Below, in pieces: positions 8,719 through 16,966 of a DNA stretch of 64,000 nt. The first letter of the stretch is position 1; each line of letters starts with the position of its first letter. The notes beneath the pieces were generated by a model. The model was not told the DNA's origin. It made no database searches and saw only the letters and a program-made list of their open reading frames with translations. The position numbers and the translations under genes are program-made. Location of the stretch: NCBI RefSeq assembly GCF_015278255.1, contig NZ_JADIJC010000002.1, forward strand, positions 457,601 to 521,600, given 5' to 3'. This DNA comes from Microbacterium hibisci. GTDB lineage: Bacteria; Actinomycetota; Actinomycetes; Actinomycetales; Microbacteriaceae.

Positions 8719-9924
8719 TCAGCCGCGCACCGGCGCGGCCTCCGCGATGCCGAGCCGGAACACAGGCACGAAGTCGGGGTCGACGATCGCTGGTCGTGTG
8801 AGGCGGAACGCCGAGACGTCGTGAGACGTGCGGCCGACCGTCAGCAGGTCGGCGATGATGCGTCCCATGAGACCGGCGAACTTGCCGGCGTGCCCCGCAC
8901 CGTTGAACACCGCGACATGCGGATGCCCCGGCACGGTGTCGAGCACGAAATCGCGGTCGGCGGGCATGTCGTAGACGCACGTCTTGGTCGCCAGCAGCGA
9001 GCCGGCCGCGTCCGGAAGGTACCGCGCCAGGAATGCCTGCAGGCGCAGCGGCTCATCGGCGTCGCCGTCGAAGACGCGCTCGTCGCTGGAGATGAACCGC
9101 CCGCGCATGTCGCGGGCGAGCTTCACGGCCGCCTCGCCATAGATCGGGAAGCCGTAGTGCACCTCGGCTCCATGATGGATCCAGATGGGGAACCGGTCGG
9201 GGGTGAATGCCGCCGCGGTGCGCGGGGCGAAGTAGGCCACCTGCTCCTGCGACAGGGTGAGGGCGAACCGAAGGCCGAGGTCGGGCATCAGCTCGCCGAG
9301 CCATGACGCCGCGGCGACGACGAGGTGATCCGCGTGGACGACCGAGCCGTCACCCAACCTGACCGAGACGCCGCGTTCGCCGATGCCGACTCCCACCGCA
9401 CGCGTCCGAGGACGGAACTCGACCCCCGCGGCCATCGCCAGCGCCGTGTGCGCCGACACCGACCGGCGGATGTCGAGGATGCCGCCATCCTCCTGGTACA
9501 GCCCGACCGTGTCGTCGGCCACACGCCACTGCGGGTAGCGCTCGCGGATGTCGTCGACCGAGAGGTCTTCGTATGCGATGCCTGCGGCGTCCATCGCGCG
9601 CCGGTACTCGTGCACCTCGTCGGCCGCACGGCCCTCGGCAGGCGAGAGATCGAGACCGCCCGTGCGCGTGTAGACCTGCAGCCCGGCGCGCTCTTCGAGG
9701 TGCGCCCACGCGTCGAACATGGCGTCGGTGAGCTTGGTGTAATCGGCGCGGTGGTAGGCGCGGCGGATGATGCGTGAATGGTCGCCCGACGAGCCGAGCG
9801 TGTTCACGAGGTCGAACTGCTCGAGCACGAGCACGCGCTCTGCGCCCGCCTGCGAGAGCCAGTATGCGGCGGCGGAGCCGATCGCGCCCGCGCCGATGAC
9901 GATGTGCGAGTAGCCCGTGGTCAC
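8719..9924 (-). CDS. FAD-dependent amine oxidase of the sarcosine oxidase / N-methyltryptophan oxidase type
   Basis: A 401-residue DAO-fold flavoenzyme. The dinucleotide-binding motif GAGAIG is at residues 11-16, followed by GSSGDHSRIIR, the family's GSS-x-H-x-R-I-I-R type flavin loop. Near the C-terminus KTCVYDMPADRDF holds the Cys at the place where monomeric sarcosine oxidase bonds FAD covalently. Family members oxidise N-methylated or cyclic amino acids to imines with O2. Start is GTG 9924, after GAGGAG, overlapping the hydrolase stop by four bases (GTGA). In a peptidase cluster it may oxidise a released N-methyl or imino acid such as sarcosine or a proline analogue; that is inference. 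Confidence 0.85.
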   Translation of the reverse strand: MTTGYSHIVIGAGAIGSAAAYWLSQAGAERVLVLEQFDLVNTLGSSGDHSRIIRRAYHRADYTKLTDAMFDAWAHLEERAGLQVYTRTGGLDLSPAEGRAADEVHEYRRAMDAAGIAYEDLSVDDIRERYPQWRVADDTVGLYQEDGGILDIRRSVSAHTALAMAAGVEFRPRTRAVGVGIGERGVSVRLGDGSVVHADHLVVAAASWLGELMPDLGLRFALTLSQEQVAYFAPRTAAAFTPDRFPIWIHHGAEVHYGFPIYGEAAVKLARDMRGRFISSDERVFDGDADEPLRLQAFLARYLPDAAGSLLATKTCVYDMPADRDFVLDTVPGHPHVAVFNGAGHAGKFAGLMGRIIADLLTVGRTSHDVSAFRLTRPAIVDPDFVPVFRLGIAEAAPVRG

Positions 9925-10796
9925 GTGTCTCCTCGATGCAGGTGGCTGGCGATGACGTCGACGATCCGCCGGCGAGCGTCGGGGTGCGAGAAGCCGTTGT
10001 GGCCGTACGCGAACTCGTGAAAGCGAGCATCGGGATTGCGCTCGGCGAGCACCCGGGCGAAGGGGCCCTGCACATCGCGCTCGCCGCAGAAGAAGTCGAG
10101 CGGCACCGGGATCGTGTAGTGGTCGAAGCCCCACGGCGCGGTCGCCCACCGCAGCTCGGCGATGAGACCTTCCCTGCTCGCGCGCTCGATGTCCATCCGG
10201 CGGTGCAGGGCTGCGACATCCGGCTCGGTGCCCGGCGGCGGCCCGATCAGATCGCTGTCGACGGCGCTCTTTCCGACCGAGCGCTCAGCGAGCCACACGA
10301 CGAGGCGGGGCGTCCACTGCATGAGCCGGTATCCGACACCGGCCGATGCCGGCGAGGCGCGTCGCGCGAGGGGATCGAACCAGGGCACGGTCGGGTTGAT
10401 GGGCGCCGCGCCGAGCACACGGTCGGGCATCGAGGCGGCCGTCGCCATCGTCATCATGCCGCCGTTGGACTCGCCGAAGCAGGCGAACTCGTCGACGCCC
10501 AGCACGTCGAGCAGTTCGCGGAGGTCGTCGGCATACGCCACCACGGGGCGACGGGGTGAGAGCGTCGATCCGAGCGCGCCCGGCCGATTCGTCGCTATGA
10601 GCCGGATGCCCGTCCTCACCGCCTCTCGGTGGAAGATGCCGCCCTCGATGCTCGTGCTGCCGCCGCCGTGGAAGTACAGGGCGGGCCGCCCGCCGTCGGC
10701 GCCGAACTCCTGCCAGGTCAGCGTACGACCGTCGGCCAGGGTCAGCGACCGCACAGGGGGGTCGATCAGCACGACGTCGTGCTCCGCGGCGGTCAT
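9921..10796 (-). CDS. Alpha/beta hydrolase, proline-iminopeptidase-like
   Basis: A 291-residue cytosolic alpha/beta hydrolase. YFHGGGST near residue 45 forms the oxyanion loop, GESNGG carries the nucleophile Ser, and HEFAYGHNGF near the end supplies the catalytic His. The overall pattern resembles the S33/proline iminopeptidase group, but an esterase role is possible. The ATG at 10796 overlaps the transporter stop by four bases (ATGA), and the gene's own stop overlaps the oxidase start, so transporter, hydrolase and oxidase are translated as a unit. This suggests that the hydrolase acts on the imported compound before the oxidase. Confidence 0.8.
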   Translation of the reverse strand: MTAAEHDVVLIDPPVRSLTLADGRTLTWQEFGADGGRPALYFHGGGSTSIEGGIFHREAVRTGIRLIATNRPGALGSTLSPRRPVVAYADDLRELLDVLGVDEFACFGESNGGMMTMATAASMPDRVLGAAPINPTVPWFDPLARRASPASAGVGYRLMQWTPRLVVWLAERSVGKSAVDSDLIGPPPGTEPDVAALHRRMDIERASREGLIAELRWATAPWGFDHYTIPVPLDFFCGERDVQGPFARVLAERNPDARFHEFAYGHNGFSHPDARRRIVDVIASHLHRGDT

Positions 10797-12271
10797 GCGT
10801 CGCTCCGTCGGGCATCGGCATCCGTCGCCGTGGGCCCGGTGACCGCCGGCAGCTCTCCGCGCTCGGCGAGCTCGGCCTGGATCTCCTGGATGCGCGCGCG
10901 GTTGAGCGGATAGTTCCAGATGATGAGGGCCGCCACGAGCAGGCCCAGGGCGGGCAGCACGGCGAACCCGAGCTTGAGCCCGATGACGGCGGACGTCGTC
11001 TGTTCGACCGCGGTCGCGTCGAAGCCGCAGAAGGCCACGAAGGCGAGGCCGAGCGCGCCCGCAACCCCCACGATCGACTTCTGGAGGAACGCGAACAGCG
11101 AGCCGTACAGACCGCTGTGGTCCTCGCCCGTCTTGAGGCGCCCGTAGTCGACGATGTCGGCCGACATCGTGTAGACCGCGATCGAGCCGCTGACCACGAG
11201 GGTGACGATCGGCAGCAGCACGAGGCTGGCGGCAGCGGCGCCCGGTCCGGGTGAGACGAGGACGAACGACGCGTACGCGAGCGAGCCGAGGATGAGGGCG
11301 ATCGCCCACACGCGGTGCCGCTCGAACCGGCCCGAAAGGGCGGTCCAGATCGGGATGCCGATGATGCTCGTCAGCAGGGCGAGTCCCATGATGGCGGGGA
11401 GCTCGGCGCCGATGCCGAGGTAGATGTCCATGTAGAGGTAGGTGAGGCCCGAGCTCATGCCCGTGAGGAGATTGACGGGGAGGAAGGCGGCGAGGAGACG
11501 CAGCAGCGGCGGGTTGCGGCGGACGGCCGTCCAGAGCTCGCGCAGGCGCCGGCGCGGCTCGCGCACCTCGGGCTCGATCGGACGCTCGACGCCCCGTGAC
11601 GGCACACGCAGGATGAACAGCAGCGTCGCGATCGGCAGGGCGACGGCGCAGATGATGGCCACGAGGCGAAGGCTGCGGAAGTCCACTTCCGTGCTGTCGG
11701 TCATGCCCAGCTGCATCGCGAGGAACGGGATGACGAAGAACAGCAGCTGTCCCACGATCTGCGCCATGCCGCGCCATCCCTGCACGCGGGCGCGCTGGCC
11801 GTAGTCGGTCGACAGGCCATAGCTCCACGCCTGGATCGGGATCTCCATGACCTTCCACCCGAGGTACGTCACCGCCATCCAGAGTCCGAAGTACACGACG
11901 CCGACGTCGTCGGGCGGGCTCAGCAGGAACCACACACCCGCGACCGACAGCGCGCAGCCGGCGATGAGCCAGCTGCGGCGCGTGCCGGTGCGGGCGTAGG
12001 TGAGGTCGGACAGCCAGCCGATGAGGGGATAGGTGAAGGCGTCGAAGAGCTTGGTGACGAGCACCGCGATCGCGAGGGCGCCGAGCGAGATGCCGGCGTG
12101 CTTCGCGTACACGCCTTGAAGGATGCCCTCGGGGCCGTGCATGACCCCGAGGATCACCGTCGGCAGGGCGAATGCGATGAGCAGGTCCCGCCGCAGCGGC
12201 GGCGCACCGCCCGCGGCGGCTCGTCGCTGCGCGCGGCTCGTGCGTGGCGCCCGACTGGTGCGGTGCGGCAT
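10793..12271 (-). CDS. MFS transporter of the GPH (MFS_2) cation-symporter type
   Basis: A 492-residue protein with about 12 membrane segments. An Arg-rich N-terminal tail leads into the first helix. The GPH-family signature is seen as LFDAFTYPLIGWLSDLTYARTG plus RRSW. GPH carriers move sugars or other small polar solutes with H+ or Na+. The ATG at 12271 follows GGGAGG. It is coupled to the hydrolase by an ATGA overlap and follows the prolyl oligopeptidase gene by a 124-bp gap that contains an inverted repeat. In this setting the cargo may be a small peptide-like compound rather than a sugar; the sequence alone does not decide. Confidence 0.82.
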   Translation of the reverse strand: MPHRTSRAPRTSRAQRRAAAGGAPPLRRDLLIAFALPTVILGVMHGPEGILQGVYAKHAGISLGALAIAVLVTKLFDAFTYPLIGWLSDLTYARTGTRRSWLIAGCALSVAGVWFLLSPPDDVGVVYFGLWMAVTYLGWKVMEIPIQAWSYGLSTDYGQRARVQGWRGMAQIVGQLLFFVIPFLAMQLGMTDSTEVDFRSLRLVAIICAVALPIATLLFILRVPSRGVERPIEPEVREPRRRLRELWTAVRRNPPLLRLLAAFLPVNLLTGMSSGLTYLYMDIYLGIGAELPAIMGLALLTSIIGIPIWTALSGRFERHRVWAIALILGSLAYASFVLVSPGPGAAAASLVLLPIVTLVVSGSIAVYTMSADIVDYGRLKTGEDHSGLYGSLFAFLQKSIVGVAGALGLAFVAFCGFDATAVEQTTSAVIGLKLGFAVLPALGLLVAALIIWNYPLNRARIQEIQAELAERGELPAVTGPTATDADARRSDA

Positions 12272-12327
12272 GTGGCCTCCCGGCTCGGCGATCGTTGATC
12301 GGTTTCGGCAACCGTAGGCGCCGCCTG

Positions 12328-12374
12328 CGAAGGTGCGACAGCGCAGTCCGTGGAATGCGGATGCCGCACCTTCG
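12328..12374. repeat. Inverted repeat in the gap between prolyl oligopeptidase and transporter genes
   Basis: CGAAGGTGCG (12328-12337) and its perfect complement CGCACCTTCG (12365-12374) flank a 27-base spacer. It lies inside the only sizeable gap of the leftward cluster, 57 bp upstream of the transporter start. It could be a partial terminator/attenuator or a regulator binding site. There is no T-run on the minus strand, so a simple intrinsic terminator is not well supported. Confidence 0.45.
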
Positions 12375-12395
12375 ACTGATGTCGAAAAGCCGCCG

Positions 12396-14375
12396 TCAGC
12401 CCGCGACGGCGGCGGGCTGCGGCATCCGCAGACCCGCGTGGAACGCGGCGAAGGCGAGCCAGTCGGCGTGCTTCGCCGACGCGGCACCGAGCCCCGCCGC
12501 GCCGTGCCCCTGGTCGGCATAGACCTTGAGCAGGATCGGCGCCTCGCCGTTCTGCGCCGACTCGAGCGCGTCGACGAACAGGCGCACGTGCCACACGGGG
12601 CACCGCGGGTCGTTGGCCCCACCGGTGACGAGGGTGGCGGGGTAGTCGGCGGGCCGGACGTTGTGGACGGGGCTGATCGCCCGCAGCCATTCCGCCTCGG
12701 TCTCGTCCAGCGGGTCGCCGTACTCCAGGCGGCCGATCGCGTAGGTCAAGGGGTCGCGGTGGTACTCGAGCAGATCGAGCAGGGGCACGTCGCTCACGAC
12801 GGCCGCCCACAGATCGGGTCGTTGCACGAGAGCGACGCCCGTGAGGAGGCCCCCGTTGCTCTCGCCCTTGACGACCAGTCGATCGGTCGTGGTCCACCCC
12901 TCGGCGACGAGCTGCTCGGCGACGGCGTAGAGGTCGTCGAACGTGAGCTGCTTCGTGTCCCGGGTGCCCTGGCGCCACCAGTCGGCGCCGAACTCACTGC
13001 CGCCGCGGAGATGGGTCAGAACGAAGACGCCCCCGGCGTCTATCCACGCGTTGAAGGAGGGGTCGAACGCGGGCAGGAAGGCGAGGCAGAACCCGCCGTA
13101 GCCGTAGACGAGCGTCGGCTGCGGCACCGATCGGTCGACATCGGCGCGGTGCACGACATGGGCGAGCACCTCGGCGCCGTCGCTCGATGTCGCCGTGACG
13201 GTCGAGATGACGAGGTCGTCGCGCTCGATCTCGGCGGGGGCGAGCACCTCGAGGCGACGCTCGCTGACGACATAGCGATAGATGGCCCACGACGAGCCGA
13301 AGGTCGAGCGCACGAACGACACCTCATCCTCGCCCGTCACGAACATGGGCAGTCCGGGGTGCGACGCCCCGACCGGATATGCGCCGATCGAGCCCGGCTC
13401 GCCGAGATCGATCTCGTCGAGGAGCGAGCCGTCGCGGTCGAGGATGCGAAGCCCGCTCGCCGCATCGCGCAGATACCCGAGCACGATGACGTCGTCCACG
13501 ATGCCGACCTTGCGCAGGACGTCGGAGGACTCGGGCAGGAGCTCGATCCACGTCGAGGTGTCGCCGGCGGTCGCGACCGGGATGCGCACGAGGCGTCCGC
13601 GCGGCGCGCCGTCGTCGACGATCGCGATGAGGTCGTCGCCGTGGAACTCGCCCATCACCCCGCCGGGGACGTCCTTCAGGAAGGGGAGGACTTCGCCGTC
13701 GCGGATGATCCAATCGAGGCGCTGCTCGGTGTTGCCCGATCGCAGCGCCGCGTAGGTGTCGTCGGGCGACACGACGATGCCGGGGTCCATGATGCCGGCC
13801 GGGGCCGCGAGCGGCGTGCCGGGCGCCTCGCCGAGACGGTGGTGGCGCAGCGGGAACTCGAAACGCCCGTCGATGACCTCGCGGCCCGAATACCAGAAGC
13901 CCGTCGAGTCGGCGCGCCAGGTGAAGTTCTGGATGCTCGCCTCGATGCCGTGGTCCACCACCTCGCCGGTTTCGACGTCGAGGATGCCGAGCTCGTTGAT
14001 CTCGGTGCCGGCCTCCGCCACCGCGTAGGCGAGGAACCGGCCGTCGGGCGACGGCCACATGTCCACGAGGGCGACCATCGCGCCGCGCTGCGCGCTCAGC
14101 TCGTTCGGATCGACGAGGACGCGCGGCGCTCCCGTGGGGGAGGCGAGCACGGCGACGACCGGCTGGTCGGCGTCGGGACGGAGCAGTCGACGCTGGAACC
14201 ACCGCGCGCCGCGGCGGATCACGGGGTATCGGCGCGCGTCGGCGATGCCCGCCGCAACCCGTCGCTCGAACTCGGCTCGTGCGTCGAGGCCGGACAGGTG
14301 CCGGTCGGCGGTCTCGACCCGTGTGGCTTGCCACTCGAGCGTCTCGGGCGTGGTGTCGTCTCTCAAGTCCATCAT
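12396..14375 (-). CDS. Prolyl oligopeptidase (S9A family)
   Basis: A 659-residue S9A enzyme, close to the usual 650-710 residues. The catalytic domain is clear: GESNGG with nucleophile Ser506, GGANDPRCP with the Asp, and DQGHGAAG with the His. The preceding half is the gating propeller. S9A enzymes cut short peptides after proline. No signal peptide is visible. The first of two adjacent ATGs (14375) overlaps the stop of the GbsR-type regulator gene by four bases (ATGA), placing the gene directly after the regulator in one transcript. It ends with GLRMPQPAAVAG, beyond the catalytic His helix. Confidence 0.92.
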   Translation of the reverse strand: MMDLRDDTTPETLEWQATRVETADRHLSGLDARAEFERRVAAGIADARRYPVIRRGARWFQRRLLRPDADQPVVAVLASPTGAPRVLVDPNELSAQRGAMVALVDMWPSPDGRFLAYAVAEAGTEINELGILDVETGEVVDHGIEASIQNFTWRADSTGFWYSGREVIDGRFEFPLRHHRLGEAPGTPLAAPAGIMDPGIVVSPDDTYAALRSGNTEQRLDWIIRDGEVLPFLKDVPGGVMGEFHGDDLIAIVDDGAPRGRLVRIPVATAGDTSTWIELLPESSDVLRKVGIVDDVIVLGYLRDAASGLRILDRDGSLLDEIDLGEPGSIGAYPVGASHPGLPMFVTGEDEVSFVRSTFGSSWAIYRYVVSERRLEVLAPAEIERDDLVISTVTATSSDGAEVLAHVVHRADVDRSVPQPTLVYGYGGFCLAFLPAFDPSFNAWIDAGGVFVLTHLRGGSEFGADWWRQGTRDTKQLTFDDLYAVAEQLVAEGWTTTDRLVVKGESNGGLLTGVALVQRPDLWAAVVSDVPLLDLLEYHRDPLTYAIGRLEYGDPLDETEAEWLRAISPVHNVRPADYPATLVTGGANDPRCPVWHVRLFVDALESAQNGEAPILLKVYADQGHGAAGLGAASAKHADWLAFAAFHAGLRMPQPAAVAG

Positions 14376-14866
14376 CGGGCTCCTGTCTCCAGCTGTCGGG
14401 TCTCGTGCGGGGCGTGGTCGGGCGCGTCGTGCGAGGTCGTCTGTTCGAGGCTGCCGGCGAGGCGACCGTAGACGTCGGCCATCAGCCGGAGGCTCTGCGC
14501 GCCGGGCGTGGTGGAGCCGGGCAGGAGCTCGACCCCCTCGACCGCGAGCGCCTCGAGCGCGCGGCTCGCCGCCGCCGCACGCTCGATCATGCCGCGCGCG
14601 GCGGCGGGGTCTGCGGCATAGTGCTCGCGCCGGGAGCCGGGCACCAGCACACGCGAGATCAGCCCCATGTCGATGAGCCGGCGTGTGTTCGTGCTGATGC
14701 TGCCGCGGCTGACGCCGAGCTGCTCGGCCAGCTCGGCGAGGGAGAGATGCGGCTCGTCGGCCGTCGCGAGATGCGCGAAAATGCGCCCCGCGATGCGGGG
14801 CTCGCCCTGCGCTTCGAGCGTACGAGCCCATCGCTCGACGTATTCGGCCCTGACCTGAGAGTCCAC
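14372..14866 (-). CDS. GbsR/MarR-type winged-helix regulator heading the peptidase cluster
   Basis: A 164-residue winged-helix protein. Residues 20-75 form the DNA-binding domain (AGRIFAHLATAD, LSLAELAEQLGVSRGSISTN, TRRLIDMGLISRV), the layout of GbsR-family regulators, followed by a helical dimer region. GbsR proteins control osmolyte or amine metabolism in bacilli. The GTG at 14866 has GAGGAG five bases upstream; an out-of-frame ATG lies next to it. An operator-like inverted repeat just upstream (14887-14904) suggests autoregulation of the whole cluster. The gene is coupled by ATGA to the prolyl oligopeptidase gene. Confidence 0.85.
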   Translation of the reverse strand: MDSQVRAEYVERWARTLEAQGEPRIAGRIFAHLATADEPHLSLAELAEQLGVSRGSISTNTRRLIDMGLISRVLVPGSRREHYAADPAAARGMIERAAAASRALEALAVEGVELLPGSTTPGAQSLRLMADVYGRLAGSLEQTTSHDAPDHAPHETRQLETGAR

Positions 14867-14886
14867 ATCAACTCCTCGTGCATAAC

Positions 14887-14904
14887 GTTCAGTACAAACT
14901 AAAC
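14887..14904. promoter_or_regulatory. Operator-like inverted repeat before the GbsR-type regulator
   Basis: Read on the minus strand, GTTTAGT and ACTGAAC are separated by TTGT, giving a 6/7 matching dyad in an AT-richer patch 21-38 bp upstream of the regulator's GTG. GbsR-type proteins bind such dyads in their own promoters. Position and symmetry are seen; the binding protein is inferred. Confidence 0.5.
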
Positions 14905-14959
14905 AGTCTGCGCGGGGACGTCAACAGTGGACTCGCCTACTTTCGACGGAACACGCACA

Positions 14960-15023
14960 GCCCGGCCGATCGGCAGTGTCGCGATCGGCCGGGCGACCCG
15001 CGAGATCCGGGGTCGACCGGATC
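14960..15023. terminator. Two back-to-back hairpins, probable terminator of the DUF2975/XRE operon
   Basis: GCCCGGCCGATCG (14960-14972) pairs perfectly with 14982-14994 across a 9-base loop, and GATCCGG (15004-15010) pairs with CCGGATC (15017-15023). They lie just downstream of the XRE gene stop and before the regulator of the next leftward operon. There is no T-tract, as is common for terminators in high-GC actinobacteria. Confidence 0.6.
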
Positions 15024-15037
15024 CCCCGCAACCCCGG

Positions 15038-15319
15038 TCAGTCGCTCGGCCCGGCGGGGTCGGCGGCCCCGCTCGCCCCGGCGGGTTGCCCGGGCTCGCC
15101 CCCAGCCTCGAGCGGCCCCGGCTCCCAGCGCAGCAGATCGCCCGGCTGGCAGTCGAGCGCTTCGCACAGCGCGTCGAGGGTGGCGAACCGCACGCCTCGA
15201 GCCCGGCCGTTCTTGAGCGACGCGAGGTTGGCGGGGGTGATGCCGACCCGGTCGGCGAGAGCGCCGACGGCCATCTTGCGCCGGGCGAGCATCACATCGA
15301 TATCGACGACGATGGGCAT
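15038..15319 (-). CDS. Small XRE-family regulator paired with DUF2975 membrane protein
   Basis: A 93-residue Cro/CI-type DNA-binding protein. Residues 8-65 hold the helix-turn-helix (MLARRKMAVGALADRVGITP, LASLKNGRARGVRF, TLDALCEALDCQPGDLL), typical of the short YozG-like group. The last 28 residues are Gly/Ala/Pro-rich and look disordered. The start ATG shares a base with the DUF2975 stop (TGATG), so the pair is co-translated. DUF2975 genes are regularly coupled to such regulators. A perfect palindrome in the operon promoter (15833-15855) is the likely operator. Confidence 0.85.
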   Translation of the reverse strand: MPIVVDIDVMLARRKMAVGALADRVGITPANLASLKNGRARGVRFATLDALCEALDCQPGDLLRWEPGPLEAGGEPGQPAGASGAADPAGPSD

Positions 15320-15804
15320 CAGATCATCTCATCCAGCTCGGTGCGCAGCGCGCTGGCTTCGACGTCGCGCTCGATCGCCTGCCGGAGCAGGTTCTTCATC
15401 ACGACCACGAGGAGCGCCATGCCTCCCAGTACCAGCGACGCTCCGCAGACCAGCCCGACGATGCCCGGCGCGGTCGTCCCGAGCGCGAGCAGCACGGCCA
15501 TCGCGAACGCCAGCACAGCGGCTGCCGCGATGGCCCAGACGATGATGTCGACGTACCGGAACGACGACTCGGAGAACACCGATCCCTTCCGCACCTTCGT
15601 CAGCAGCAGCCACACGCAGACCGCGAACACCTGCATCGTCACCACGCCCAGAATGATGAGGGTGACGAAGGTGATGCGGGCCCACAGCAGCTCGCCCTCC
15701 AGATCCCGCCAGATCGCGGGAACGATGAACGCCTGCACCACCAGCGACCCCGCCAGTGCGAGGGCGATCACCACCCGCAACGCCCAGATTGTTGCTTTCG
15801 CCAT
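15319..15804 (-). CDS. DUF2975 family membrane protein
   Basis: A 161-residue inner-membrane protein with four hydrophobic segments (about 5-25, 45-70, 88-110, 115-140). LLLTKVRKGSVFSESSFRYV between helices 2 and 3 is the conserved DUF2975 loop. The ATG at 15804 follows GAAGGG; an in-frame TTG at 15828 would only add a short hydrophilic tail. It is the first gene of a two-gene operon with the XRE regulator. Function is not established for the family; a membrane-sensor or stress role has been proposed from the pairing. Confidence 0.85.
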   Translation of the reverse strand: MAKATIWALRVVIALALAGSLVVQAFIVPAIWRDLEGELLWARITFVTLIILGVVTMQVFAVCVWLLLTKVRKGSVFSESSFRYVDIIVWAIAAAAVLAFAMAVLLALGTTAPGIVGLVCGASLVLGGMALLVVVMKNLLRQAIERDVEASALRTELDEMI

Positions 15805-15832
15805 TCCTGTGCCCTTCTCGTCGAACAATCGA

Positions 15833-15855
15833 AATCTATCGTTTGACGATAGATT
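15833..15855. promoter_or_regulatory. Perfect 23-bp palindrome upstream of the DUF2975/XRE operon
   Basis: AATCTATCGT (15833-15842) and ACGATAGATT (15846-15855) are perfect complements around TTG. This AT-rich dyad lies 29-51 bp upstream of the DUF2975 start and stands out from the GC-rich surroundings. It is the natural operator for the XRE protein encoded in the same operon. Binding is inferred. Confidence 0.7.
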
Positions 15856-15921
15856 CTACAAGTAGGGCGATCGATCGCGCGGATCACCGGCGACTGCGCG
15901 GCGGTCGGTCGCACGGCAGAG

Positions 15922-15965
15922 CGGATGCCGCGGCCCGGCGCACGCGCGCCGGGCCCCGGCATCCG
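15922..15965. repeat. GGATGCCG-type hairpin between divergent operons
   Basis: CGGATGCCG and CGGCATCCG form the outer stem, and GGCCCGGCG with CGCCGGGCC the inner stem, separated by one C-C mismatch. The same outer sequence recurs at 46568, 56638 and 50052. Because the flanking genes diverge here, this copy cannot be a simple terminator. Confidence 0.7.
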
Positions 15966-16054
15966 TCATCTCGGCACCGCGGTACCACCGCCGCACGCCG
16001 GGTTCATCCCACGGGCGGACGCGCCCGACCGGGGTGCGCCCATAGCGTGGGGGC

Positions 16055-16966
16055 ATGATCGTTGCAGAACAGCTCACGAAGCGCTTCGGTGACAAGACCG
16101 CGGTCTCGCAGGTCTCGTTCACCGTGCAGCCGGGGAAGGTCACCGGGTTCCTCGGCCCCAACGGCGCCGGGAAGTCCACCACGATGCGCATGATCGTCGG
16201 CCTCGACCGGCCGACCGCGGGCATCGTCACGGTGAACGGCAAGCCCTACGCCCAGTTGCGCGCCCCGCTGACCGAGGTGGGCGTGCTCCTCGACGCCAAG
16301 GCGGTGCACACCGGCCGTTCGGCGCGCAACCACCTGCGGGCGATGGCCGCGACCCACGGCATCGGACGCGCGCGCGTCGACGAGGTGATCGAGCTCACCG
16401 GCCTCGCCTCCGTCGCGAACAAGCGGGCGGGCAAGTTCTCGCTCGGCATGGGGCAGCGCCTCGGCATCGCCGCGGCGCTCCTCGGCGACCCGCACACGGT
16501 GATCCTCGACGAGCCGGTGAACGGCCTCGACCCGGAGGGAGTGCGCTGGGTGCGGCAGTTCGTGCGGCACCTCGCCGGCGAGGGGCGCACCGTGCTGCTG
16601 TCGAGCCACCTCATGAGCGAGATGTCGCAGACGGCCGACCACGTCATCGTGCTGGGCCGCGGCAAGGTGCTCGCCGACGCCGAGCTGTCCGAGCTCGTGA
16701 GCGCCTGGACGAGCAACACCGTCCGCGTGCGCTCGCCGCGCCTGGCAGAGCTGGTCGCCGCGGTCGCCGGCCCCGACGTCACCGTGACCGCGACCGAGCC
16801 GGGCCTCGCCGACATCAACGGCGTGACGGCGGCGTCGCTCGGCGACCTCGCAGCCTCGCTCGGCATCCCCGTGCACGAGCTCACCCCGCGCACCGGCTCC
16901 CTCGAAGAGGCGTACCTCGCCCTCACCGGCGAAGCCGTCGAGTACAAGTCCAAGGAGATCGCATGA
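16055..16966 (+). CDS. ABC transporter ATP-binding protein of an ABC-2 exporter
   Basis: A 303-residue cytoplasmic ATPase. GPNGAGKST (Walker A, about 34-42), FSLGMGQR (variant signature loop, SLGMGQ instead of LSGGQ), VILDEPVNGLDP (Walker B with D-loop) and the switch His in LLSSHLMSEM are all present. The C-terminal 90 residues are the usual extension of the BcrA/YxlF-type group, which exports peptide antibiotics or acts in cell-envelope stress. The ATG follows a TAGCGT box (16043-16048) by six bases, so the mRNA is probably leaderless. It overlaps the permease start by four bases and is followed by a two-component system. Confidence 0.92.
   Translation: MIVAEQLTKRFGDKTAVSQVSFTVQPGKVTGFLGPNGAGKSTTMRMIVGLDRPTAGIVTVNGKPYAQLRAPLTEVGVLLDAKAVHTGRSARNHLRAMAATHGIGRARVDEVIELTGLASVANKRAGKFSLGMGQRLGIAAALLGDPHTVILDEPVNGLDPEGVRWVRQFVRHLAGEGRTVLLSSHLMSEMSQTADHVIVLGRGKVLADAELSELVSAWTSNTVRVRSPRLAELVAAVAGPDVTVTATEPGLADINGVTAASLGDLAASLGIPVHELTPRTGSLEEAYLALTGEAVEYKSKEIA

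Noticed and set aside
12333..14471. Long plus-strand open frame opposite the prolyl oligopeptidase gene
   Set aside because: High-GC antisense shadow: Val/Arg/Asp-rich, no motifs, whereas the minus strand has a full catalytic triad.
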